Shown here one piece after another: positions 46,456 to 58,319 of a stretch of DNA of 64,000 nt. The notes beneath the pieces were generated by a model. That model made no database searches. It saw only the letters and a program-made list of their open reading frames with translations, and had not been told where the DNA came from. The stretch is taken from positions 1 through 64,000 of the forward strand of contig JAWRVZ010000574.1 in assembly GCA_037043235.1 (NCBI GenBank), written 5' to 3'. Every line of letters starts with the position of its first letter. Within the stretch, counting starts at the first letter, position 1. The position numbers and the translations under genes are program-made. The DNA comes from Rhodeus uyekii (lineage: Eukaryota > Chordata > Actinopteri > Cypriniformes > Acheilognathidae).

Positions 46456-47152
46456 TGCTCTTCAGCTCAAGTTGTGTTTTGAACAGCCATCTGGGGATCC
46501 TGGTAAATTCCTTATGTCAATCGTGTTTGGAGCAAAGGCGTTTGTTTGGTTCTTTGGGCAGCAGAAAAGAGATAAGTCTCCAGTGTTACTGCAGGAGATA
46601 CTTGATATTTGATGGAGATCTTGGCATGTCAGGCCAGTAAGTTCTTGCGTTTTTCCCAGAGTCAGGTCGAAACAAAGAGAATACGATTTCCTCTGTATTG
46701 CCATCTATCAACGACTGGTAAATTACTTATGTCAATCGTGTTTGGAGCAAAGACGTGTGTTTGGCTCTTTGGGCAGCAGGAAAGAGATAAGTCTCCAGTG
46801 TTACTGCAGGAGATACTTGATGTTTGATGGAGATCTTGGCATGTCAGGCCAGTAAGTTCTTGCGTTTTTCCCAGAGTCAGGTCGAAACAAAGAGAATACG
46901 ATTTCCTCTGTATTGCCATCTATCAACGACTGGTAAATTACTTATGTCAATCGTGTTTGGAGAAAAGACGTGTTTTTGGCTCTTTGGACAGCAGGAAAGA
47001 GATAAGTCTCCAGTGTGACTCTAGGAGATACTTGATGTTTGATGGAGAATATGATTTCCTAGGTTTTGCCATCTGTCAAAGACTTTCAAATATTTGTAAT
47101 GACTCTTAAGGAGTTTCCCAACAGGCATGAGAAACAAAAAAACAAAATGTAC

Positions 47153-47224
47153 GCATTGGTGGTATAGTGGTGAGCATAGCTGCCTTCCAAGCAGTTGACC
47201 TGGGTTCGATTCCCAGCCAATGCA
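47153..47224 (+). tRNA. tRNA-Gly-TCC: tRNA-Gly(TCC), consensus copy
   Basis: Consensus tRNA with the TTTCCCAACAGG leader seen at 12218, 15475 and 16763. T4 at 47246-47249. Next at +553. Confidence 0.97.
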
Positions 47225-47705
47225 TGCTCTTCAGCTCAAGTTGTGTTTTGAACAGCCATCTGGGGATCCTGGTAAATTCCTTATGTCAATCGTGTTTGGA
47301 GCAAAGGCGTTTGTTTGGTTCTTTGGGCAGCAGAAAAGAGATAAGTCTCCAGTGTTACTGCAGGAGATACTTGATATTTGATGGAGATCTTGGCATGTCA
47401 GGCCAGTAAGTTCTTGCGTTTTTCCCAGAGTCAGGTCGAAACAAAGAGAATACGATTTCCTCTGTATTGCCATCTATCAACGACTGGTAAATTACTTATG
47501 TCAATCGTGTTTGGAGCAAAGACGTGTGTTTGGCTCTTTGGACAGCAGGAAAGAGATAAGTCTCCAGTGTGACTCTAGGAGATACTTGATGTTTGATGGA
47601 GAATATGATTTCCTAGGTTTTGCCATCTGTCAAAGACTTTCAAATATTTGTAATGACTCTTAAGGAGTTTTCCAACAGGCATGAGAAACAAAAAAAAAAA
47701 CGTAC

Positions 47706-47777
47706 GCATTGGTGGTATAGTGGTGAGCATAGCTGCCTTCCAAGCAGTTGACCTGGGTTCGATTCCCAGTCAATGCA
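47706..47777 (+). tRNA. tRNA-Gly-TCC: tRNA-Gly(TCC) with C66T (G7-U66 wobble)
   Basis: The 3' acceptor strand is TCAATGC, turning pair 7:66 into G-U, which should be tolerated. A pure A-run leader precedes it. Founder type of the 47.7-52.7 kb blocks, with duplicates at 49216 and 51774. T4 at 47799-47802. Confidence 0.92.
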
Positions 47778-48662
47778 TGCTCTTCAGCTCAAGTTGTGTT
47801 TTGAACAGCCATCTGGGGATCCTGGTAAATTCCTTATGTCAATCGTGTTTGGAGCAAAGGCGTTTGTTTGGTTCTTTGGGCAGCAGAAAAGAGATAAGTC
47901 TCCAGTGTTACTGCAGGAGATACTTGATATTTGATGGAGATCTTGGCATGTCAGGCCAGTAAGTTCTTGCGTTTTTCCCAGAGTCAGGTCGAAACAAAGA
48001 GAATACGATTTCCTCTGTATTGCCATCTATCAACAACTGGTAAATTCCTTATGTCAATCGTGTTTGGAGCAAAGACGTGTGTTTGGCTCTTTGGAAAGCA
48101 GGAAAGAGATAAGTCTCCAGTGTTACTGCAGGAGATACTTGATATTTGATGGAGATCTTGGCATGTCAGGCCAGTAAGTTCTTGCGTTTTTCCCAGAGTC
48201 CTCTGTATTGCCATCTATCAACGACTGGTAAATTACTTATGTCAATCGTGTTTGGAGCAAAGGCGTTTGTTTGGTTCTTTGGGCAGCAGAAAAGAGATAA
48301 GTCTCCAGTGTTACTGCAGGAGATACTTGATATTTGATGGAGATCTTGGCATGTCAGGCCAGTAAGTTCTTGCGTTTTTCCCAGAGTCAGGTCGAAACAA
48401 AGAGAATACGATTTCCTCTGTATTGCCATCTATCAACGACTGGTAAATTACTTATGTCAATCGTGTTTGGAGCAAAGACGTGTGTTTGGCTCTTTGGACA
48501 GCAGGAAAGAGATAAGTCTCCAGTGTGACTCTAGGAGATACTTGATGTTTGATGGAGAATATGATTTCCTAGGTTTTGACATCTGTCAAAGACTTTCAAA
48601 TATTTGTAATGACTCTTAAGGAGTTTTCCAACAGGCATGAGAAACAAAAAAACAAAACGTAT

Positions 48663-48734
48663 GCATTGGTGGTATAGTGGTGAGCATAGCTGCCTTCCAA
48701 GCAGTTGACCTGGGTTCGATTCCCAGCCAATGCA
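48663..48734 (+). tRNA. tRNA-Gly-TCC: tRNA-Gly(TCC), consensus copy
   Basis: Consensus tRNA with T at -1. The leader has TTTTGACATCTG instead of TTTTGCCATCTG, shared with 50173 and 52731. T4 at 48756-48759. Next at +553. Confidence 0.97.
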
Positions 48735-49215
48735 TGCTCTTCAGCTCAAGTTGTGTTTTGAACAGCCATCTGGGGATCCTGGTAAATTCCTTATGTCAAT
48801 CGTGTTTGGAGCAAAGGCGTTTGTTTGGTTCTTTGGGCAGCAGAAAAGAGATAAGTCTCCAGTGTTACTGCAGGAGATACTTGATATTTGATGGAGATCT
48901 TGGCATGTCAGGCCAGTAAGTTCTTGCGTTTTTCCCAGAGTCAGGTCGAAACAAAGAGAATACGATTTCCTCTGTATTGCCATCTATCAACGACTGGTAA
49001 ATTACTTATGTCAATCGTGTTTGGAGCAAAGACGTGTGTTTGGCTCTTTGGACAGCAGGAAAGAGATAAGTCTCCAGTGTGACTCTAGGAGATACTTGAT
49101 GTTTGATGGAGAATATGATTTCCTAGGTTTTGCCATCTGTCAAAGACTTTCAAATATTTGTAATGACTCTTAAGGAGTTTTCCAACAGGCATGAGAAACA
49201 AAAAAAAAAACGTAC

Positions 49216-49287
49216 GCATTGGTGGTATAGTGGTGAGCATAGCTGCCTTCCAAGCAGTTGACCTGGGTTCGATTCCCAGTCAATGCA
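49216..49287 (+). tRNA. tRNA-Gly-TCC: tRNA-Gly(TCC) with C66T
   Basis: Duplicate of 47706 at +1510. T4 at 49309-49312. Next at +957 (n=3, -27). Confidence 0.92.
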
Positions 49288-50172
49288 TGCTCTTCAGCTC
49301 AAGTTGTGTTTTGAACAGCCATCTGGGGATCCTGGTAAATTCCTTATGTCAATCGTGTTTGGAGCAAAGGCGTTTGTTTGGTTCTTTGGGCAGCAGAAAA
49401 GAGATAAGTCTCCAGTGTTACTGCAGGAGATACTTGATATTTGATGGAGATCTTGGCATGTCAGGCCAGTAAGTTCTTGCGTTTTTCCCAGAGTCAGGTC
49501 GAAACAAAGAGAATACGATTTCCTCTGTATTGCCATCTATCAACAACTGGTAAATTCCTTATGTCAATCGTGTTTGGAGCAAAGACGTGTGTTTGGCTCT
49601 TTGGAAAGCAGGAAAGAGATAAGTCTCCAGTGTTACTGCAGGAGATACTTGATATTTGATGGAGATCTTGGCATGTCAGGCCAGTAAGTTCTTGCGTTTT
49701 TCCCAGAGTCCTCTGTATTGCCATCTATCAACGACTGGTAAATTACTTATGTCAATCGTGTTTGGAGCAAAGGCGTTTGTTTGGTTCTTTGGGCAGCAGA
49801 AAAGAGATAAGTCTCCAGTGTTACTGCAGGAGATACTTGATATTTGATGGAGATCTTGGCATGTCAGGCCAGTAAGTTCTTGCGTTTTTCCCAGAGTCAG
49901 GTCGAAACAAAGAGAATACGATTTCCTCTGTATTGCCATCTATCAACGACTGGTAAATTACTTATGTCAATCGTGTTTGGAGCAAAGACGTGTGTTTGGC
50001 TCTTTGGACAGCAGGAAAGAGATAAGTCTCCAGTGTGACTCTAGGAGATACTTGATGTTTGATGGAGAATATGATTTCCTAGGTTTTGACATCTGTCAAA
50101 GACTTTCAAATATTTGTAATGACTCTTAAGGAGTTTTCCAACAGGCATGAGAAACAAAAAAACAAAACGTAT

Positions 50173-50244
50173 GCATTGGTGGTATAGTGGTGAGCATAGC
50201 TGCCTTCCAAGCAGTTGACCTGGGTTCGATTCCCAGCCAATGCA
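50173..50244 (+). tRNA. tRNA-Gly-TCC: tRNA-Gly(TCC), consensus copy
   Basis: Consensus tRNA, duplicate of 48663 at +1510. Followed by six monomers, one of them 188 bp, an expanded spacer of 1601 bp. T4 at 50266-50269. Confidence 0.97.
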
Positions 50245-51773
50245 TGCTCTTCAGCTCAAGTTGTGTTTTGAACAGCCATCTGGGGATCCTGGTAAATTCC
50301 TTATGTCAATCGTGTTTGGAGCAAAGGCGTTTGTTTGGTTCTTTGGGCAGCAGAAAAGAGATAAGTCTCCAGTGTTACTGCAGGAGATACTTGATATTTG
50401 ATGGAGATCTTGGCATGTCAGGCCAGTAAGTTCTTGCGTTTTTCCCAGAGTCCTCTGTATTGCCATCTATCAACGACTGGTAAATTACTTATGTCAATCG
50501 TGTTTGGAGCAAAGACGTGTGTTTGGCTCTTTGGACAGCAGGAAAGAGATAAGTCTCCAGTGTGACTGGAGGAGATACTTGATGTTTGATGGAGATCTTG
50601 GCATGTCAGGCCAGTAAGTTCTTGCGTTTTTCCCAGAGTCAGGTCGAAACAAAGAGAATACGATTTCCTCTGTATTGCCATCTATCAACGACTGGTAAAT
50701 TACTTATGTCAATCGTGTTTGGAGCAAAGACGTGTGTTTGGCTCTTTGGACAGCAGGAAAGAGATAAGTCTCCAGTGTGACTGGAGGAGATACTTGATGT
50801 TTGATGGAGATCTTGGCATGTCAGGCCAGTAAGTTCTTGCGTTTTTCCCAGGGTCAGGTCGAAACAAAGAGAATACGATTTCCTAGGTTTTGCCATCTAT
50901 CAACGACTGGTAAATTACTTATGTCAATCGTGTTTGGAGCAAAGACGTGTGTTTGGCTCTTTGGACAGCAGGAAAGAGATAAGTCTCCAGTGTGACTGGA
51001 GGAGATACTTGATGTTTGATGGAGATCTTGGCATGTCAGGCCAGTAAGTTCTTGCGTTTTTCCCAGAGTCAGGTCGAAACAAAGAGAATACGATTTCCTC
51101 TGTATTGCCATCTATCAACGACTGGTAAATTACTTATGTCAATCGTGTTTGGAGCAAAGACGTGTGTTTGGCTCTTTGGACAGCAGGAAAGAGATAAGTC
51201 TCCAGTGTTACTGCAGGAGATACTTGATATTTGATGGAGATCTTGGCATGTCAGGCCAGTAAGTTCTTGCGTTTTTCCCAGAGTCAGGTCGAAACAAAGA
51301 GAATACGATTTCCTCTGTATTGCCATCTATCAACGACTGGTAAATTACTTATGTCAATCGTGTTTGGAGCAAAGACGTGTGTTTGGCTCTTTGGACAGCA
51401 GGAAAGAGATAAGTCTCCAGTGTTACTGCAGGAGATACTTGATATTTGATGGAGATCTTGGCATGTCAGGCCAGTAAGTTCTTGCGTTTTTCCCAGAGTC
51501 AGGTCGAAACAAAGAGAATACGATTTCCTCTGTATTGCCATCTATCAACGACTGGTAAATTACTTATGTCAATCGTGTTTGGAGCAAAGACGTGTGTTTG
51601 GCTCTTTGGACAGCAGGAAAGAGATAAGTCTCCAGTGTGACTCTAGGAGATACTTGATGTTTGATGGAGAATATGATTTCCTAGGTTTTGCCATCTGTCA
51701 AAGACTTTCAAATATTTGTAATGACTCTTAAGGAGTTTTCCAACAGGCATGAGAAACAAAAAAAAAAACGTAC

Positions 51774-51845
51774 GCATTGGTGGTATAGTGGTGAGCATAG
51801 CTGCCTTCCAAGCAGTTGACCTGGGTTCGATTCCCAGTCAATGCA
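51774..51845 (+). tRNA. tRNA-Gly-TCC: tRNA-Gly(TCC) with C66T
   Basis: Third C66T copy, 2558 bp after 49216, with a slightly shorter A run in the leader. T4 at 51867-51870. Confidence 0.92.
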
Positions 51846-52730
51846 TGCTCTTCAGCTCAAGTTGTGTTTTGAACAGCCATCTGGGGATCCTGGTAAATTC
51901 CTTATGTCAATCGTGTTTGGAGCAAAGGCGTTTGTTTGGTTCTTTGGGCAGCAGAAAAGAGATAAGTCTCCAGTGTTACTGCAGGAGATACTTGATATTT
52001 GATGGAGATCTTGGCATGTCAGGCCAGTAAGTTCTTGCGTTTTTCCCAGAGTCAGGTCGAAACAAAGAGAATACGATTTCCTCTGTATTGCCATCTATCA
52101 ACAACTGGTAAATTCCTTATGTCAATCGTGTTTGGAGCAAAGACGTGTGTTTGGCTCTTTGGAAAGCAGGAAAGAGATAAGTCTCCAGTGTTACTGCAGG
52201 AGATACTTGATATTTGATGGAGATCTTGGCATGTCAGGCCAGTAAGTTCTTGCGTTTTTCCCAGAGTCCTCTGTATTGCCATCTATCAACGACTGGTAAA
52301 TTACTTATGTCAATCGTGTTTGGAGCAAAGGCGTTTGTTTGGTTCTTTGGGCAGCAGAAAAGAGATAAGTCTCCAGTGTTACTGCAGGAGATACTTGATA
52401 TTTGATGGAGATCTTGGCATGTCAGGCCAGTAAGTTCTTGCGTTTTTCCCAGAGTCAGGTCGAAACAAAGAGAATACGATTTCCTCTGTATTGCCATCTA
52501 TCAACGACTGGTAAATTACTTATGTCAATCGTGTTTGGAGCAAAGACGTGTGTTTGGCTCTTTGGACAGCAGGAAAGAGATAAGTCTCCAGTGTGACTCT
52601 AGGAGATACTTGATGTTTGATGGAGAATATGATTTCCTAGGTTTTGACATCTGTCAAAGACTTTCAAATATTTGTAATGACTCTTAAGGAGTTTTCCAAC
52701 AGGCATGAGAAACAAAAAAACAAAACGTAT

Positions 52731-52802
52731 GCATTGGTGGTATAGTGGTGAGCATAGCTGCCTTCCAAGCAGTTGACCTGGGTTCGATTCCCAGCCAATG
52801 CA
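52731..52802 (+). tRNA. tRNA-Gly-TCC: tRNA-Gly(TCC), consensus copy
   Basis: Consensus tRNA, 2558 bp after 50173 with the same GACATCTG leader. The next spacing, 1305, is explained by four monomers with one 27-bp deletion, one 71-bp monomer and a 401-bp type tRNA unit. T4 at 52824-52827. Confidence 0.97.
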
Positions 52803-53807
52803 TGCTCTTCAGCTCAAGTTGTGTTTTGAACAGCCATCTGGGGATCCTGGTAAATTCCTTATGTCAATCGTGTTTGGAGCAAAGGCGTTTGTTTGGTTCT
52901 TTGGGCAGCAGAAAAGAGATAAGTCTCCAGTGTTACTGCAGGAGATACTTGATATTTGATGGAGATCTTGGCATGTCAGGCCAGTAAGTTCTTGCGTTTT
53001 TCCCAGAGTCCTCTGTATTGCCATCTATCAACGACTGGTAAATTACTTATGTCAATCGTGTTTGGAGCAAAGACGTGTGTTTGGCTCTTTGGACAGCAGG
53101 AAAGAGATAAGTCTCCAGTGTGACTGGAGGAGATACTTGATGTTTGATGGAGATCTTGGCATGTCAGGCCAGTAAGTTCTTGCGTTTTTCCCAGAGTCAG
53201 GTCGAAACAAAGAGAATACGATTTCCTCTGTATTGCCATCTATCAACGACTGGTAAATTACTTATGTCAATCGTGTTTGGAGCAAAGACGTGTGTTTGGC
53301 TCTTTGGACAGCAGGAAAGAGATAAGTCTCCAGTGTGACTGGAGGAGATACTTGATGTTTGATGGAGATCTTGGCATGTCAGGCCAGTAAGTTCTTGCGT
53401 TTTTCCCAGGGTCAGGTCGAAACAAAGAGAATACGATTTCCTAGGTTTTGCCATCTATCAACGACTGGTAAATTACTTATGTCAATCGTGTTTGGAGCAA
53501 AGACGTGTGTTTGGCTCTTTGGACAGCAGGAAAGAGATAAGTCTCCAGTGTGACTGGAGGAGATACTTGATGTTTGATGGAGATCTTGGCATGTCAGGCC
53601 AGTAAGTTCTTGCGTTTTTCCCAGAGTCAGGTCGAAACAAAGAGAATACGATTTCCTCTGTATTGCCATCTATCAACGACTGGTAAATTACTTATGTCAA
53701 TCGTGTTTGGAGCAAAGACGTGTGTTTGGCTCTTTGGACAGCAGGAAAGAGATAAGTCTCCAGTGTGACTGGAGGAGATACTTGATGTTTGATGGAGATC
53801 TTGGCAT

Positions 53808-53815
53808 GTCAGCAG
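53808..53815 (+). repeat. 144-bp deletion junction giving a 71-bp monomer
   Basis: CATGTCAG runs straight into CAGGAAAGAG, removing 144 bp of a monomer across a CAG microhomology. The same junction occurs at about 55453 and 56694, each time one short unit upstream of a tRNA leader. It accounts exactly for the tRNA spacings 1305, 1243 and 1242. Confidence 0.85.
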
Positions 53816-54035
53816 GAAAGAGATAAGTCTCCAGTGTGACTGAAGGAGATACTTGATATTTGATGGAGATCTTGGCATGTCAGGCCAGTAAGTTCTTGCG
53901 TTTTTCCCAGGGTCAGGTCGAAACAAAGAGAATACGATTTCCTAGGTTTTGCCATCTGTCAAAGACTTTCAAATATTTGTAGTGACTCTTAAGGAGTTTT
54001 CCAACAGGCATGAGAAACAAAAAAACAAAACGTAC

Positions 54036-54107
54036 GCATTGGTGGTATAGTGGTGAGCATAGCTGCCTTCCAAGCAGTTGACCTGGGTTCGATTCCCAGC
54101 CAATGCA
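54036..54107 (+). tRNA. tRNA-Gly-TCC: tRNA-Gly(TCC), consensus copy in an undeleted (401-bp) unit
   Basis: The only core copy whose leader keeps the 62-bp segment (about 53867-53930) lost by the others. The leader also has GTAGTGACTC. T4 at 54129-54132. The next tRNA is only 339 bp away, with no monomer between. Confidence 0.97.
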
Positions 54108-54374
54108 TGCTCTTCAGCTCAAGTTGTGTTTTGAACAGCCATCTGGGGATCCTGGTAAATTCCTTATGTCAATCGTGTTTGGAGCAAAGGCGTTTGTTTG
54201 GGTCTTTGGGCAGCAGGAAAGAGATAAGTCTCCAGTGTGACTCTAGGAGATACTTGTTGTTTGATGGAGAATATGATTTTCTAGGTTTTGCCATCTGTCA
54301 AAGACTTTCAAATATTTGTAATGACTCTTAAGGAGTTTTCCAACAGGCATGAGAAACAAAAAAACAAAATGTAC

Positions 54375-54446
54375 ACATTGGTGGTATAGTGGTGAGCATA
54401 GCTGCCTTCCAAGCAGTTGACCTGGGATCGATTCCCAGCCAATGCA
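54375..54446 (+). tRNA. tRNA-Gly-TCC: tRNA-Gly(TCC) with G1A and T54A
   Basis: The first base is A instead of G (TACACATTGG), giving an A1-C72 mismatch; it fits CpG decay of ACGC. T54 is A, hitting the T loop and the B box (GGATCGATTCC). Likely inactive. T4 at 54468-54471. Confidence 0.8.
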
Positions 54447-55617
54447 TGCTCTTCAGCTCAAGTTGTGTTTTGAACAGCCATCTGGGGATCCTGGTAAATT
54501 CCTTATGTCAATCGTGTTTGGAGCAAAGGCGTTTGTTTGGTTCTTTGGGCAGCAGAAAAGAGATAAGTCTCCAGTGTTACTGCAGGAGATGCTTGATATT
54601 TGATGGAGATCTTGGCATGTCAGGCCAGTAAGTTCTTGCGTTTTTCCCAGAGTCAGGTCGAAACAAAGAGAATACGATTTCCTCTGTATTGCCATCTATC
54701 AACGACTGGTAAATTACTTATGTCAATCGTGTTTGGAGCAAAGACGTGTGTTTGGCTCTTTGGACAGCAGGAAAGAGATAAGTCTCCAGTGTTACTGCAG
54801 GAGATACTTGATATTTGATGGAGATCTTGGCATGTCAGGCCAGTAAGTTCTTGCGTTTTTCCCAGAGTCCTCTGTATTGCCATCTATCAACGACTGGTAA
54901 ATTCCTTATGTCAATCGTGTTTGGAGCAAAGACGTGTGTTTGGCTCTTTGGACAGCAGGAAAGAGATAAGTCTCCAGTGTTACTGCAGGAGATACTTCAA
55001 ATTTGATGGAGATCTTGGCATGTCAGGCCAGTAAGTTCTTGCGTTTTTCCCAGGGTCAGGTCGAAACAAAGAGAATACGATTTCCTAGGTTTTGCCATCT
55101 ATCAACGACTGGTAAATTACTTATGTCAATCGTGTTTGGAGTAAAGACGTGTGTTTGGCTCTTTGGACAGCAGGAAAGAGATAAGTCTCCAGTGTGACTG
55201 GAGGAGATACTTGATTTTTGATGGAGATCTTGTCATGTCAGGCCAGTAAGTTCTTGCGTTTTTCCCAGAGTCAGGTCGAAACAAAGAGAATACGATTTCC
55301 TCTGTATTGCCATCTATCAACGACTGGTAAATTCCTTATGTCAATCGTGTTTGGAGCAAAGACGTGTGTTTGGCTCTTTGGACAGCAGGAAAGATATAAG
55401 TCTCCAGTGTGACTGGAGGAGATACTTGATGTTTGATGGAGATCTTGGCATGTCAGCAGGAAAGAGATAAGTCTCCAGTGTGACTCTAGGAGATACTTGG
55501 TGTTTGATGGAGAATATGATTTCCTAGGTTTTGCCATCTGTCAAAGACTTTCAAATATTTGTAATGACTCTTAAGGAGTTTTCCAACAGGCATGAGAAAC
55601 AAAAAAACAAAACGTAC

Positions 55618-55689
55618 GCATTGGTGGTATAGTGGTGAGCATAGCTGCCTTCCAAGCAGTTGACCTGGGTTCGATTCCCAGCCAATGCA
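55618..55689 (+). tRNA. tRNA-Gly-TCC: tRNA-Gly(TCC), consensus copy
   Basis: Consensus tRNA. Preceded by the second 71-bp short monomer. T4 at 55711-55714. Next at +1242. Confidence 0.97.
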
Positions 55690-56859
55690 TGCTCTTCAGC
55701 TCAAGTTGTGTTTTGAACAGCCATCTGGGGATCCTGGTAAATTCCTTATGTCAATCGTGTTTGGAGCAAAGGCGTTTGTTTGGTTCTTTGGGCAGCAGAA
55801 AAGAGATAAGTCTCCAGTGTTACTGCAGGAGATACTTGATATTTGTTGGAGATCTTGGCATGTCAGGTCAGTAAGTTCTTGCGTTTTTCCCAGAGTCAGG
55901 TCGAAACAAAGAGAATACGATTTCCTCTGTATTGCCATCTATCAACGACTGGTAAACTCCTTATGTCAATCGTGTTTGGAGCAAAGACGTGTGTTTGGCT
56001 CTTTGGACAGCAGGAAAGAGATAAGTCTCCAGTGTTACTGCAGGAGATACTTGATATTTGATGGAGATCTTGGCATGTCAGGCCAGTAAGTTCTTGCGTT
56101 TTTCCCAGAGTCCTCTGTATTGCCATCTATCAACGACTGGTAAATTCCTTATGTCAATCGTGTTTGGAGCAAAGACGTGTGTTTGGCTCTTTGGACAGCA
56201 GGAAAGAGATAAGTCTCCAGTGTGACTGGAGGAGATACTTCAAATTTGATGGAGATCTTGGCATGTCAGGCCAGTAAGTTCTTGCGTTTTTCCCAGGGTC
56301 AGGTCGAAACAAAGAGAATACGATTTCCTAGGTTTGCCATCTATCAACGACTGGTAAATTACTTATGTCAATCGTGTTTGGAGCAAAGACGTGTGTTTGG
56401 CTCTTTGGACAGCAGGAAAGAGATAAGTCTCCAGTGTGACTGGAGGAGATACTTGATGTTTGATGGAGATCTTGGCATGTCAGGCCAGTAAGTTCTTGCG
56501 TTTTTCCCAGGGTCAGGTCGAAACAAAGAGAATACGATTTCCTAGGTTTTGCCATCTATCAACGACTGGTAAATTACTTATGTCAATCGTATTTGGAGCA
56601 AAGACGTGTGTTTGGCTCTTTGGACAGCAGGAAAGAGATAAGTCTCCAGTGTGACTGGAGGAGATACTTGATGTTTGATGGAGATCTTGGCATGTCAGCA
56701 GGAAAGAGATAAGTCTCCAGTGTGACTGAAGGAGATACTTGATGTTTGATGGAGAATATGATTTCCTAGGTTTTGCCATCTGTCAAAGACTTTCAAATAT
56801 TTGTAATGACTCTTAAGGAGTTTTCCAACAGGCTTGAGAAACAAAAACACAAAACGTAC

Positions 56860-56931
56860 GCATTGGTGGTATAGTGGTGAGCATAGCTGCCTTCCAAGCA
56901 GTTGACCTGGGTTCGATTCCCAGCCAATGCA
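56860..56931 (+). tRNA. tRNA-Gly-TCC: tRNA-Gly(TCC), consensus copy
   Basis: Consensus tRNA. The leader reads GGCTTGAGAAAC and AAAAACACAAAACG. Preceded by the third 71-bp monomer. T4 at 56953-56956. Next at +1388. Confidence 0.97.
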
Positions 56932-58247
56932 TGCTCTTCAGCTCAAGTTGTGTTTTGAACAGCCATCTGGGGATCCTGGTAAATTCCTTATGTCAATCGT
57001 GTTTGGAGCAAAGGCGTTTGTTTGGTTCTTTGGGCAGCAGAAAAGAGATAAGTCTCCAGTGTTACTGCAGGAGATACTTGATATTTGATGGAGATCTTGG
57101 CATGTCAGGCCAGTAAGTTCTTGCGTTTTTTCCCAGAGTCAGGTCGAAACAAAGAGAATACGATTTCCTCTGTATTGCCATCTATCAACGACTGGTAAAT
57201 TCCTTATGTCAATCGTGTTTGGAGCAAAGACGTGTGTTTGGCTCTTTGGACAGCAGGAAAGAGATAAGTCTCCAGTGTTACTGCAGGAGATACTTGATAT
57301 TTGATGGAGATCTTGGCATGTCAGGCCAGTAAGTTCTTGCGTTTTTCCCAGAGTCCTCTGTATTGCCATCTATCAACGACTGGTAAATTCCCTATGTCAA
57401 TCGTGTTTGGAGCAAAGACGTGTGTTTGGCTCTTTGGACAGCAGGAAAGAGATAAGTCTCCAGTGTGACTGGAGGAGATACTTGATGTTTGATGGAGATC
57501 TTGGCATGTCAGGCCAGTAAGTTCTTGCGTTTTTCCCAGGGTCAGGTCGAAACAAAGAGAATACGATTTCCTAGGTTTTGCCATCTATCAACGACTGGTA
57601 AATTACTTATGTCAATCGTGTTTGGAGCAAAGACGTGTGTTTGGCTCTTTGGACAGCAGGAAAGAGATAAGTCTCCAGTGTGACTGGAGGAGATACTTGA
57701 TGTTTGATGGAGATCTTGGCATGTCAGGCCAGTAAGTTCTTGCGTTTTTCCCAGAGTCAGGTCGAAACAAAGAGAATACGATTTCCTCTGTATTGCCATC
57801 TATCAACGACTGGTAAATTACTTATGTCAATCGTGTTTGGAGCAAAGACGTGTGTTTGGCTCTTTGGACTGCAGGAAAGAGATAAGTCTCCAGTGTGACT
57901 GGAGGAGATACTTGATGTTTGATGGAGATCTTGGCATGTCAGGCCAGTAAGTTCTTGCGTTTTTCCCAGAGTCAGGTCGAAACAAAGAGAATACGATTTC
58001 CTCTGTATTGCCATCTATCAACGACTGGTAAATTACTTATGTCAATCGTGTTTGGAGCAAAGACGTGTGTTTGGCTCTTTGGACAGCAGGAAAGAGATAA
58101 GTCTCCAGTGTGACTGAAGGAGATACTTGATGTTTGATGGAGAATATGATTTCCTAGGTTTTGCCATCTGTCAAAGACTTTCAAATATTTGTAATGACTC
58201 TTAAGGAGTTTTCCAACAGGCATGAGAAACAAAAAAACAAAATGTAC

Positions 58248-58319
58248 GCATTGGTGGTATAGTGGTGAGCATTGCTGCCTTCCAAGCAGTTGACCTGGGT
58301 TCGATTCCCAGCCAATGCA
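58248..58319 (+). tRNA. tRNA-Gly-TCC: tRNA-Gly(TCC) with A26T
   Basis: The junction base between D and anticodon stems is T (GCATTGCTGCC). Promoter boxes are intact, so probably still transcribed. T4 at 58341-58344. Next at +554. Confidence 0.92.

Larger units (their letters stand above)
47600..53990 (+). repeat. Nested 1510-bp and 2558-bp blocks
   Basis: The pair C66T tRNA plus GACATCTG-leader tRNA occurs three times (47706/48663, 49216/50173, 51774/52731). The first step is 1510 bp. The second is 2558 bp because the spacer after 50173 has grown to six monomers. The spacer after 52731 repeats the first part of that expanded spacer. Confidence 0.88.
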
